Source: Betaproteobacteria bacterium
GTDB lineage: Bacteria; Pseudomonadota; Gammaproteobacteria; Burkholderiales; Burkholderiaceae
Assembly (NCBI GenBank): GCA_018969885.1
Contig: JAGWXN010000041.1
Location: forward strand, 1-16,468
DNA length: 16,468 nt
Reading direction: 5' to 3'
Both the position numbers and the translations under genes were made by a program. The stretch's first letter is position 1. Each line of letters opens with the position of its first letter. This document shows, one piece after another, positions 5,913-13,196 of this stretch. A model generated the notes under the pieces. That model was not told the origin of the DNA. It searched no databases and saw only the letters and a list, made by a program, of their open reading frames with translations.

Positions 5913-6467
5913 TCATTGGGCCACCCCCATCCGCTCGGCCATCCGCGCCCGCCAGCGTTCATGCGGTTCAAATCCGGGCAGCGAACGGGCATGCGCCTCG
6001 AGTGTGCTCATCAGTGCCTCGTCACCCAGCGTGAGGTCAACCTGCTCGCGCATCGGCTGCGTGACATACCACGGCAGGTTGAAATACACCTCGATCCGGT
6101 TGCCTTCGGGGTCGCGCCCATAGACCGAGACCGCATTGCCGTGCGTAATCGGAATCAACTCACGCGCACCGGCAGCGAGCAGCCGCTGGTAGGCGGCCTT
6201 GAGCGTGGCGAGACTATCGCACCGAAAGGAAATCTGATTGATCGGATTGAACCCCGACTCAGCTGGACGGCCAGTGGCGAGCACCAGCTGGTGGTGCTCG
6301 TCGGGGTCGCGACTGAGAAAGACCAGATCGAACGGGCCGTTCGGGCCAGTGAGCTGGCCCCGATCGGTCACAGTGAACTCGAGCACCTCGGTATAGAAGC
6401 GCTCCATGTTGGCAATGTCGGTGACGAACATGCCGAAGTGCGCAAAGGTGAGACCAGGCCTGCTCAT
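5913..6467 (-). CDS. VOC-superfamily enzyme, catechol-dioxygenase/glyoxalase-like
   Basis: A 184-residue single-module vicinal-oxygen-chelate protein. HFGMFVTDIANMERFYTEVL starts the first beta-alpha-beta unit with H10. HHQLVL (58-63) holds H59, NQISFRCDS (77-85) begins the second half, and GNAVSVYGRDPEGNRIEVYF (110-129) carries the metal ligand E126. Spacing H10-H59 equals that between the first metal His and the acid-base His of extradiol dioxygenases, but Q78 stands where their second metal His is expected. The enzyme may therefore be a related isomerase, hydrolase or dioxygenase with a different metal site. ATG 6467 follows AAGGAG with 8 bases between. It diverges from the FAH hydrolase, and such pairs are typical of ring-cleavage pathways. 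Family is certain, reaction is not. Confidence 0.82.
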   Translation of the reverse strand: MSRPGLTFAHFGMFVTDIANMERFYTEVLEFTVTDRGQLTGPNGPFDLVFLSRDPDEHHQLVLATGRPAESGFNPINQISFRCDSLATLKAAYQRLLAAGARELIPITHGNAVSVYGRDPEGNRIEVYFNLPWYVTQPMREQVDLTLGDEALMSTLEAHARSLPGFEPHERWRARMAERMGVAQ

Positions 6468-6494
6468 ACAGATAGCTCCTTGGGTGGGCGCCTG

Positions 6495-6505
6495 CCGGAT
6501 TCCGG
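6495..6505. promoter_or_regulatory. 11-base palindrome in the VOC/FAH divergent region
   Basis: CCGGA-T-TCCGG is a perfect palindrome with a single central base. It ends 7 bases before the -35 of the FAH promoter and lies 28 bases before the VOC start codon, a place suited to a shared regulator. Confidence 0.35.
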
Positions 6506-6512
6506 AAGTCGT

Positions 6513-6541
6513 TTGACAGCAGGCCCGGGATGCACTTTACT
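6513..6541 (+). promoter_or_regulatory. Sigma-70 promoter of the FAH-family gene
   Basis: TTGACA (6513-6518) is a perfect -35. TTTACT (6536-6541) follows after exactly 17 bases and matches the -10 consensus at 4 of 6 positions. Transcription would start near 6548, giving a leader of about 74 bases. Confidence 0.6.
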
Positions 6542-6621
6542 CCGCGGCTGGCTGCGGCGGCAGCCCCTTCAACGGCTGTGCGATACGACATCGTCGGCCA
6601 CTGTCCATCAGGGAGATTGAA

Positions 6622-7470
6622 TTGAAACTCGCCAGCTTCGTCCGCAACGGACAGAACAGTTACGGTGCAGTCGTCGGCGACGGCATTGTCGACCTCGGTG
6701 CGCTGCTCGGCAAGCGCTACGCCGATCTGAAGGCTCTGCTCGCGGCCGACGCGCTCGCCGAGGCGGCCCGGGCGATTGCAGGCCGCCAGGCCGACTGCGC
6801 GCTCGCTTCGGTGCAGATGCTGCCGGTCATTCCCAATCCCGGCAAAATCTGGTGCTGCGGTCTGAACTACGCCGACCATGTGCGCGAGACCCAGCGCGAC
6901 TTCACCGAGCAGCCCACGTTTTTCCAGCGCTACGCCGACTCCCAGGTGGGTCACAACCAGCCGCTGCTGCGTCCGCGCGAATCCATCCAGCTCGACTATG
7001 AAGCCGAGATTGCCGTCATCATCGGCAAGCCCGGCCGCCGGATCAGCCGCGAGCAGGCGGGCGCGCACGTGGCGGGCTATGCCTGCTACAACGACGGAAG
7101 CGTCCGCGACTGGCAGCGCCACACCTCGCAGTTCGCACCGGGTAAGAATTTTTACCGCACCGGCGGTTTCGGCCCCTGGATGGTCACCGCTGACGAGATC
7201 CCGTTCGGCACGCTCATGACGCTCAGCGCCCGTCTGAACGGCCAGGAAATGCAGCGCGCCACCACGGACATGATGCTGCACGACATTGCGCGTCAGATCG
7301 CCTATGTGTCCACCGTGGCACCGCTCGAAGCCGGCGACGTGATCGTGACCGGCACCCCAGGCGGTGTGGGCGCGCGCCGCACGCCCCCCGTTTGGATGAG
7401 GGACGGTGATGTGATCGAAATTGAAATTGATCGCGTCGGAGTCCTGCGCAACACCATCGCGGTCGACTGA
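6622..7470 (+). CDS. Fumarylacetoacetate hydrolase (FAH) family enzyme
   Basis: This 282-residue cytoplasmic protein belongs to the FAH / 2-oxohepta-3-ene-1,7-dioate hydratase-isomerase family, which acts on beta-diketo or 2-keto acids formed after aromatic ring cleavage. CCGLNYADHVRE (78-89) supplies the H86/E89 pair, DYEAEIAVIIG (125-135) the metal ligands E127 and E129, YNDGSVRDWQ (156-165) the ligand D158, and K175 follows. TGTPGGVGARRTPPVWMRDGD (243-263) is the C-terminal signature. The start is TTG at 6622 with GGGAG 6 bases upstream, giving MKLASF as in relatives. It is longer than NagK-type fumarylpyruvate hydrolases and lacks their FCVGRNYAAHARE form. It has its own promoter and diverges from the VOC gene. 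The substrate cannot be read from sequence. Confidence 0.88.
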   Translation: MKLASFVRNGQNSYGAVVGDGIVDLGALLGKRYADLKALLAADALAEAARAIAGRQADCALASVQMLPVIPNPGKIWCCGLNYADHVRETQRDFTEQPTFFQRYADSQVGHNQPLLRPRESIQLDYEAEIAVIIGKPGRRISREQAGAHVAGYACYNDGSVRDWQRHTSQFAPGKNFYRTGGFGPWMVTADEIPFGTLMTLSARLNGQEMQRATTDMMLHDIARQIAYVSTVAPLEAGDVIVTGTPGGVGARRTPPVWMRDGDVIEIEIDRVGVLRNTIAVD

Positions 7471-7478
7471 CCGTCCTC

Positions 7479-7506
7479 GCGCGGGCGGGCCGCTGATCGC
7501 CCGCGC
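7479..7506 (+). terminator. Strong GC hairpin after the FAH gene
   Basis: GCGCGGGCG (7479-7487) pairs perfectly with CGCCCGCGC (7498-7506), a 9-bp stem with a 10-base loop, 8 bases after the FAH stop codon. It is followed by ATCCCCTCG without a T-run, so termination is plausible but not of the classical intrinsic kind. Confidence 0.45.
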
Positions 7507-7580
7507 ATCCCCTCGCCCACGCTGTCCCGGACCCAGGCACTGCCACGGGGCCCCGGGGCAGCCACCGACTGCCCACCATC

Positions 7581-9671
7581 ATGGCCATTTACGCTGCGAC
7601 GATTTTCGTCAGCGCCTTCATCCTGTTTCTGGTTCAACCCCTGATGGCCAAGCAGATCCTGCCGTGGTTCGGCGGATCGGCTGCAGTCTGGACCACCTGT
7701 ATGGTGTTTTTTCAGGTGGCGCTGCTGGTGGGCTATGCCTACGCCGACGCGAGCATTCGCTGGTTCAAGCCCCGCACACAGGTGATCGTGCACGGCGCGC
7801 TGGTGGTCCTCAGTCTTGCAGCACTACCCATCATTCCCGATGCAGCCTGGAAACCGTTGGGGGACGAAGACCCCACCTGGCAGATTCTCGGCCTGCTGAT
7901 CGCCACCATCGGTATGCCTTACCTGCTGCTTTCAACCACCGGTCCGCTGGTTCAGGCCTGGTTTGCGCGCAGCTTCCCGGATGGCACGGTCTACCGACTG
8001 TTCGCGTTATCCAACTTTGCCTCGCTCCTCGCGCTGGTGGGCTACCCGTTCCTGTTCGAGCCCTGGATTCCGACTCGCACCCAGACCTGGATCTGGAGTG
8101 GCGCTTATGGGCTCTTTGCCATTCTGGTGGTGGCGGCTGCGCTTCAATCGCTGCGACCCTCCGCGCGCTCCGGTGCCGCCACCGCACAACCCGACGGGCT
8201 GCCCGAAAAGGCCGGATCGAACGCAGACGCCGGCGCCCCGGCCTCCGCACCCGGGCAGATGCGGGCCGATGAGGGCTCGCCCCCAAGCGCTGCTCACCAG
8301 CTGTCGTGGCTCATCTTCTCGGCCCTCGGCTCCTACCTGCTGCTCGGCATCTCGAACCACATCACCATCAATGTCGCATCCATCCCATTTCTCTGGCTGC
8401 TGCCGCTCACGCTTTATCTGATCACCTTCATCCTCTGCTTCGAGGGCCGGGGCTGGTATAGCCGCCGCATGTTCGCGCTACCGCTCTTCGCGCTACTCGC
8501 CGCCATGGCGTGGGGGTTGCACGCCGAGGGGGAGGTACTGCCCATCCTCATCGAAATTCCGCTCTACTCGGCAGGACTCTTCGTCTGCTGCATGTTTGCC
8601 CACGGCGAACTCGCCGCGATGCGGCCGGCACCCCGCTGGCTCACGCGCTTCTATCTGATGCTGTCGCTCGGCGGCGCGATCGGAGGACTCCTGGTCGGCA
8701 TCGTGGCACCCAAACTCTTCAGCGGCTACTGGGAAGTGGGCATCGGCCTGATCGCAACTGCACTGGCTGCGCTCTGGATCGTTCGGCAGGCTGCGATGGC
8801 GCTCCGCCTCACCGCGGTGGCGGTGGTGGGCGTTTGTACCGTGTATGTTTGGCTGTATGTCGATTCCATGGTGTCGGATGCGCGACTCATGTCGCGTAAC
8901 TTCTATGGATCGCTACGCGTGAAAGATGAAGGATCGACCACCGACCGCGATGCCTCACGCAATCTGCTGCATGGCGTGATCCTGCATGGCAAGCAGTTCC
9001 TCGCCCCCGCGCGCCAGAATGAGCTCACCACCTATTACGGGCCGACCTCAGGCGTGGGCCGCGCCATCACCCTGCGGCAGCGGCAGGGCCCGGTCAAGGT
9101 CGGCGTGATCGGTCTGGGTACTGGCACGCTGGCGGCCTGGGGACGACCGGGAGATACCTTCCGCTTCTATGAGCTCGACCCCGATGTGATCGAGGTCGCG
9201 AAGACCCACTACAGCTTTCTTCGCGATTCGAAAGCCAGCATCGAAACGGTGACCGGCGACGCGCGCCTGCAGCTTGAGCGCGAACCCGTACAAGGCTTTG
9301 ATGTGCTGGTGATCGATGCGTTCTCGAGTGATTCAATCCCCGTGCATCTGATCACCCGCGAGGCGCTGGCGGCCTACCTTCGGCAGTTGAAGCCGCAGGG
9401 AATCGTGGCCTTTCATGTGACCAACCGATTCCTGAAGCTTGCCCCGGTGGTTGCCGATCTCGCACGCGAAGCTGGCCTCCATGCCGTACGCGTGTTCGAC
9501 CGTCCGGAGGGCGATGCGCCCTTCAACAATACCGATTGGGTGCTGGTGTCTCGCAATCCGGCGCTCGACCGCGAGCCGGCGCTTCAAGGCGCCACCACCG
9601 CGTTCGAAACGATTCCCGGTCTACGACCCTGGACCGACGACTATTCCGCGCTCTTCAGGGTCTTGAAATAA
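7581..9671 (+). CDS. Polytopic membrane protein fused to a spermidine-synthase-like methyltransferase-fold domain
   Basis: A 696-residue fusion. Residues 1-430 form about 12 membrane segments in two blocks (1-190 and 240-430). A charged and Ala/Pro-rich linker (191-238) separates them. FLVQPLMAKQILPWFGGSAAVW (16-37) is the conserved family start. Residues 440-696 form a Rossmann domain of the spermidine-synthase class: VIGLGTGTLAAWG (509-521) is the SAM-type loop, YELDPDVIEVA (530-540) the acidic strand end, TGDAR (558-562), and VIDAFSSDSIPVHL (577-590) the active-site region. Whether such fusions make polyamines, bind nucleotides or transport anything is not established; many carry wrong labels such as permease. 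ATG 7581 has no clear ribosome binding site, but the N-terminus fits the family. It stands alone, 110 bases after the FAH gene. Confidence 0.85.
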   Translation: MAIYAATIFVSAFILFLVQPLMAKQILPWFGGSAAVWTTCMVFFQVALLVGYAYADASIRWFKPRTQVIVHGALVVLSLAALPIIPDAAWKPLGDEDPTWQILGLLIATIGMPYLLLSTTGPLVQAWFARSFPDGTVYRLFALSNFASLLALVGYPFLFEPWIPTRTQTWIWSGAYGLFAILVVAAALQSLRPSARSGAATAQPDGLPEKAGSNADAGAPASAPGQMRADEGSPPSAAHQLSWLIFSALGSYLLLGISNHITINVASIPFLWLLPLTLYLITFILCFEGRGWYSRRMFALPLFALLAAMAWGLHAEGEVLPILIEIPLYSAGLFVCCMFAHGELAAMRPAPRWLTRFYLMLSLGGAIGGLLVGIVAPKLFSGYWEVGIGLIATALAALWIVRQAAMALRLTAVAVVGVCTVYVWLYVDSMVSDARLMSRNFYGSLRVKDEGSTTDRDASRNLLHGVILHGKQFLAPARQNELTTYYGPTSGVGRAITLRQRQGPVKVGVIGLGTGTLAAWGRPGDTFRFYELDPDVIEVAKTHYSFLRDSKASIETVTGDARLQLEREPVQGFDVLVIDAFSSDSIPVHLITREALAAYLRQLKPQGIVAFHVTNRFLKLAPVVADLAREAGLHAVRVFDRPEGDAPFNNTDWVLVSRNPALDREPALQGATTAFETIPGLRPWTDDYSALFRVLK

Positions 9672-9679
9672 CCGAACTG

Positions 9680-9698
9680 AGTCGCCCGCTTCGCGACT
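9680..9698. terminator. Short hairpin between convergent genes
   Basis: AGTCGC (9680-9685) pairs with GCGACT (9693-9698) around a 7-base loop, 9 bases after the spermidine-synthase fusion. There is no T-run on either strand. It is the only structure seen in the 84-base convergent gap. Confidence 0.25.
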
Positions 9699-9755
9699 GG
9701 CCGGCGATCACCGACCCGTCGCGCGAAACGATCGCACAGAAAACCCGAACCGCCC

Positions 9756-12296
9756 TCAGATTGTGACCACCCGGCGGCGACGCGTGTTCCAGGCGAGGAG
9801 CGCCACCACGACGATCAGCGCGGGCACCAGGAGCAGGTTCACCAGTCGGGTGTTCCGCTGGAGCGACTCACTCTCGGCCCGCAGCTCGCGACGCACCTCT
9901 TTCAGTTCGCGACGGGCTTCGGCGCTTTTCTTACGGAACTCATCCAGCTCGGTCTGCTGCTCGGCGGTGAGCGTACTGGTGCTGGCGTTGGGCCCACGCG
10001 CCTTTTGAAGTTCCTGCAATTTCTGCTGGGTTTTCTGCAGGTTTTCCTCGAGCTCAGCGATCCTGCCGATGTAGTCCTGGGCTGCGCGCGCCTCCATCTC
10101 GTTGATGAGCGTAAACGGCCGCGACACCACCGCGCGAGCGCGCGCCCGGATGAGGTCGGTGGCACCCGCCATCTGATCAATGACCGCCTGCGCGAACGCG
10201 AGGTTACCGTTGGCGGGCACCACGATCCGCCGGCCGAACACCTCGCCAATCTGTACCGCTGCGCCGTCTTGGACGAAGTCGCTGTCTCCCACCAGCACCA
10301 CCGCGCCCTCACCGGTGGCTTCCTTCAGACGCTGCTCGGGACCGTCTTTGATGCCCTCGGGATAAGCGGTCGGAAACTTACCCAGCAGCTTGATTGCGAT
10401 CGCCTGCTCGGCGCCGCTCGGCTTGAAGCCACGAACCGATTTTTCGCCCGGCTCGGCTGCAATGGCCGACTCGATCATCATGGAGACCTGGGACGAGCGC
10501 AGCAACACACTCTGCGTGAGCCCTGACACGGGCTTGCCGCCAAATGCGCCGGTGAACGCAAAGAGCAGCCGCCCGACGCCCTGGGTGGCGACCTCATCCG
10601 GGTTCATCGCTTCATCCTGCAGCGTGAGCACTGCCGGCATGGCACGGGGCCCCGCGCCTGACAGATAGCGCAGGTCGGCGAGCACCTTGTCGTCCTTGTA
10701 CTCGATCCCCCAGGCTTTCAAAAGGGGCTCAAGAGATGACGAGGTGCCACCGGGCGAGCCCATCATCGGCCCAAGCGGGTCGAAATAAGCCTTCGGATCA
10801 AGGAAAGCGATCAGGCGGCCACCGCGCAGCACGAACTGATCCAGCGCAAACAGCGCCGGCTCGGAAATGCCACGCGGATGGATCACCAGCAGCGTCTTGA
10901 TCTCGGCGTCGATCGCTTTGGCGTCGAAACCGATTTGCTTGATCTCGAAATCCCGCTCGAGTTCGTTGATGAATGCCCACTTTTCCGAGGGCGGCATCCC
11001 CATCTGCGGCATGCCTCGCGAACCAAACGCGGGTAGCGGCGTCATGAGACCGATGACCGGTTTGGTCTTGGCCCCGGCACGCGCCACCGCACGGACGATG
11101 TCGTATTCGAGCAGACGCTCACGATCCAGGTTGAGCTCGGACAACGTGACACGTTTTTCGCCCTCGCCGATTGCAAGGCCCAGGTAGAAACGTTCGCCCG
11201 AGGGCAAGGTTTGCGGCTCGATGCCGTCGAGCAGGGCAGCGTCCTCGGCATCGGAGTCAGGCGCCGGGTCCAGCCGCTCGACAATGAGCTTGCCGTCCGA
11301 CTCTGCGCGCATCCGCCGCAGGAGGTCTTCCACCCGACGAGAGAAGGCGCGAAGCGGCATGGGAACCGCAGCCTCGTCGGCCGACACATAGAGCTTGACC
11401 TTGACCGGGGTTTCGATGCGGTTCAGCACCGACTTGCTGCCCTCGGAGAGCGTGTTGATCCGCCCCTGGGTGAGATCCATCCGGATGCTGACCGGCACGA
11501 TCACAAGGTTAAGCCCGACCAGCGCAATGGCCACGATCAGGACCGCCGCCGGTGAGCTGACGGCCGCGCGCTGGCGGCTGATCACCGCCGCGGTGGCAAA
11601 CAGCGCAAGCGCCGCCATCGAGCCGAAATAGACCACGTCGCGCAGATCGATCAGGCCCTTCTGGAAACCGTCAAACCGGGTGATGACCGACATGGAGGCA
11701 ATCACCTCCATCAGTCTCACCCCGCCCCAGCGGGCAAGCAGATCGACCACCGGCTGCGAGCCGGCAAGCGCGAGTAGCAGGCACAGGATGAGCGACAGCA
11801 CAAAAGCCACCGCCTGATTGCGGGTGAGCGCCGAACAGAACGAGGCAATCGCCAGATAAACGCCCGCGACCAGAAACGCGCCCACATAGCCCGATGCGAT
11901 CACACCGTTGTCGGGATCGCCCAGCCAGTTGACGGTCACGATGAGCGGGAAGGTGCCCGCAATCGCCACCCCGATGAAGAGCCAGGCGGCAACGAACTTT
12001 CCGACAATCGCCTGCCAGGGAGCGATGGGCAGGGTCATGAGCAGTTCAAGCGTGCCCAGCCGCTGCTCGTCGGACCACAGGCGCATCCCGATCGCCGGGA
12101 CGATGAACAGGAACAGCCAGGGCAGCCAGGCAAAAAACGCTGTGAGCGAGGCCTCGCCGCGCTCGAAGAAGCCGCCGAATGAAAAGGTGAAGAAACTGGT
12201 GAGGAGCAGGAACACCACCAGGAACACATAGGCAACCGGCGTGGCCCAGTAGGCCGAAAATTCGCGCCGGACAATGGCTGAGAACGGGGAACTCAC
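9756..12296 (-). CDS. ABC-2 permease fused to a GldG-type auxiliary domain (GldF-GldG fusion)
   Basis: This 846-residue inner-membrane protein joins two proteins that are separate in Bacteroidetes. Residues 1-241 are a six-helix ABC-2 permease resembling GldF: REFSAYWATPVAYVFLVVFL at the N-terminus and MRLWSDEQRLGTLELLMTLP (71-90), the usual cytoplasmic coupling stretch. A seventh helix (249-268) leads into DLTQGRINTLSEGSKSVLN, the start of the GldG/ABC-auxiliary domain (about 270-730) with VLVGDSDFVQD (667-677). Residues 740-815 are strongly charged heptad-like coiled coil, and a last helix (817-836) ends in RRRR. It starts at a GTG whose bases overlap the TGA of the ATPase gene by four, implying coupled translation. 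Outside gliding bacteria the exported substrate is unknown. The DUF4340 protein that often follows in Proteobacteria is missing. Confidence 0.86.
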   Translation of the reverse strand: MSSPFSAIVRREFSAYWATPVAYVFLVVFLLLTSFFTFSFGGFFERGEASLTAFFAWLPWLFLFIVPAIGMRLWSDEQRLGTLELLMTLPIAPWQAIVGKFVAAWLFIGVAIAGTFPLIVTVNWLGDPDNGVIASGYVGAFLVAGVYLAIASFCSALTRNQAVAFVLSLILCLLLALAGSQPVVDLLARWGGVRLMEVIASMSVITRFDGFQKGLIDLRDVVYFGSMAALALFATAAVISRQRAAVSSPAAVLIVAIALVGLNLVIVPVSIRMDLTQGRINTLSEGSKSVLNRIETPVKVKLYVSADEAAVPMPLRAFSRRVEDLLRRMRAESDGKLIVERLDPAPDSDAEDAALLDGIEPQTLPSGERFYLGLAIGEGEKRVTLSELNLDRERLLEYDIVRAVARAGAKTKPVIGLMTPLPAFGSRGMPQMGMPPSEKWAFINELERDFEIKQIGFDAKAIDAEIKTLLVIHPRGISEPALFALDQFVLRGGRLIAFLDPKAYFDPLGPMMGSPGGTSSSLEPLLKAWGIEYKDDKVLADLRYLSGAGPRAMPAVLTLQDEAMNPDEVATQGVGRLLFAFTGAFGGKPVSGLTQSVLLRSSQVSMMIESAIAAEPGEKSVRGFKPSGAEQAIAIKLLGKFPTAYPEGIKDGPEQRLKEATGEGAVVLVGDSDFVQDGAAVQIGEVFGRRIVVPANGNLAFAQAVIDQMAGATDLIRARARAVVSRPFTLINEMEARAAQDYIGRIAELEENLQKTQQKLQELQKARGPNASTSTLTAEQQTELDEFRKKSAEARRELKEVRRELRAESESLQRNTRLVNLLLVPALIVVVALLAWNTRRRRVVTI

Positions 12297-13084
12297 GATG
12301 CGACCCTCTCGTCATGACTGGGAGCGGCTTGCGAGGCCGATGGCGCTGCCGAGCCCGCCTCGGGCTCGAGATCGGAGCGGGTCACCGAACGGAAAAAATC
12401 GTCCAGGCGGCCGCTAGGGACACGGGCACGCAGTTCAGCGGGCGTGCCGTCGGCCACGATCCGGCCGCGGTCGATCACAATCGCCCGCGTGCAGACCTCG
12501 TCAACCTCTTCCAGGATATGGGTCGAGAACAGCACCGCCCGTGAACGCGACATGTCGCGGATCAAGGCGCGCATTTCATGCTTCTGATTGGGATCCAGTC
12601 CGTCGGTGGGCTCGTCGAGAATGAGCACTTCGGGATCGTGAATCAGCGCCTGTGCCAGGCAGGTGCGCTGACGAAACCCTTTGGAAAGGGTCTCGATGCC
12701 CTGCCCCAGCACGTTCTCAAGATGGCACTGGGCCACCACCCGCCGGATCGCATCGCGTTCGGCCTTGCCCTGCAAGCCGCGCACGCGGGCAGCAAACTCC
12801 AGGAAGCCCAGCACGGTCATATCGGGCCAGGAAGGCGCCGATTCGGGCAGATAGCCGATCCGGCGCTTCACCTCGAGCGGCTGGTCGGCGATGCTAAAGC
12901 CGCATACCCGGACCCGGCCCGAAGTGGGCGCGAGAAAGCCTGTGATCATTCGCATGGTGGTCGACTTGCCTGCCCCGTTGGGGCCCAGGAAGCCGAGCAC
13001 TTCGCCCTTGCTGACACTGAACGACACGTCGTCAACGGCCTTTTTGGCGCCGAAGCGGCGTGTCAGATTTTCAACCTCAATCAT
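12293..13084 (-). CDS. ABC transporter ATPase, GldA/CcmA-like
   Basis: A 263-residue cytoplasmic ATPase that powers the fused permease encoded next to it. GPNGAGKS (34-41) is Walker A, YLPE (78-81) is the Q-loop with Glu in place of Gln, LSKGFRQR (133-140) is the signature, LILDEPTDGLDP (154-165) holds Walker B and the D-loop, and H189 is the switch histidine. Glu in the Q-loop and SKG instead of SGG in the signature are usual in GldA and NatA/CcmA relatives. Beyond residue 235 a hydrophilic tail rich in Ala, Ser and Pro extends past the normal domain. The open frame continues upstream to 13240, but only from ATG 13084 (MIEVENLTRRFGA) is it family-like; GGGGGA lies close before it. A single permease gene implies a homodimer of permease and ATPase. 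Confidence 0.9.
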   Translation of the reverse strand: MIEVENLTRRFGAKKAVDDVSFSVSKGEVLGFLGPNGAGKSTTMRMITGFLAPTSGRVRVCGFSIADQPLEVKRRIGYLPESAPSWPDMTVLGFLEFAARVRGLQGKAERDAIRRVVAQCHLENVLGQGIETLSKGFRQRTCLAQALIHDPEVLILDEPTDGLDPNQKHEMRALIRDMSRSRAVLFSTHILEEVDEVCTRAIVIDRGRIVADGTPAELRARVPSGRLDDFFRSVTRSDLEPEAGSAAPSASQAAPSHDERVAS

Positions 13085-13129
13085 GGATCCCCCGGTCAGG
13101 TGCCGGCGTATGAGCCGCCGGTCGAGGCG

Positions 13130-13158
13130 CGATATTGAGGCAAAAACAGGAATTTCAA
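13130..13158 (-). promoter_or_regulatory. Weak candidate promoter for the ABC exporter genes
   Basis: TTGAAA (13158-13153) on the minus strand matches the -35 consensus at 5 of 6 positions. After 16 bases AATATC (13136-13131) matches the -10 consensus at only 3 of 6. It would let the ATPase/permease pair be expressed apart from MmgE/PrpD, whose stop is 112 bases upstream of the ATPase start. Confidence 0.25.
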
Positions 13159-13196
13159 GCGGGAGACCCCGGTTCGCGCCCGGGAGAATCGGTGTT

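Noticed and set aside
6259..7281. Long open frame on the minus strand (340 codons)
   Set aside because: It spans the VOC start and most of the FAH gene in antisense, with no recognisable domain.
13168..13184. tRNA T-arm look-alike (CCCGG-TTCGCGC-CCGGG)
   Set aside because: The stem and 7-base loop resemble a T-arm, but the near-invariant A58 is C. No matching acceptor, D or anticodon arm exists around it, so it is a chance hairpin rather than a tRNA or tRNA fragment.
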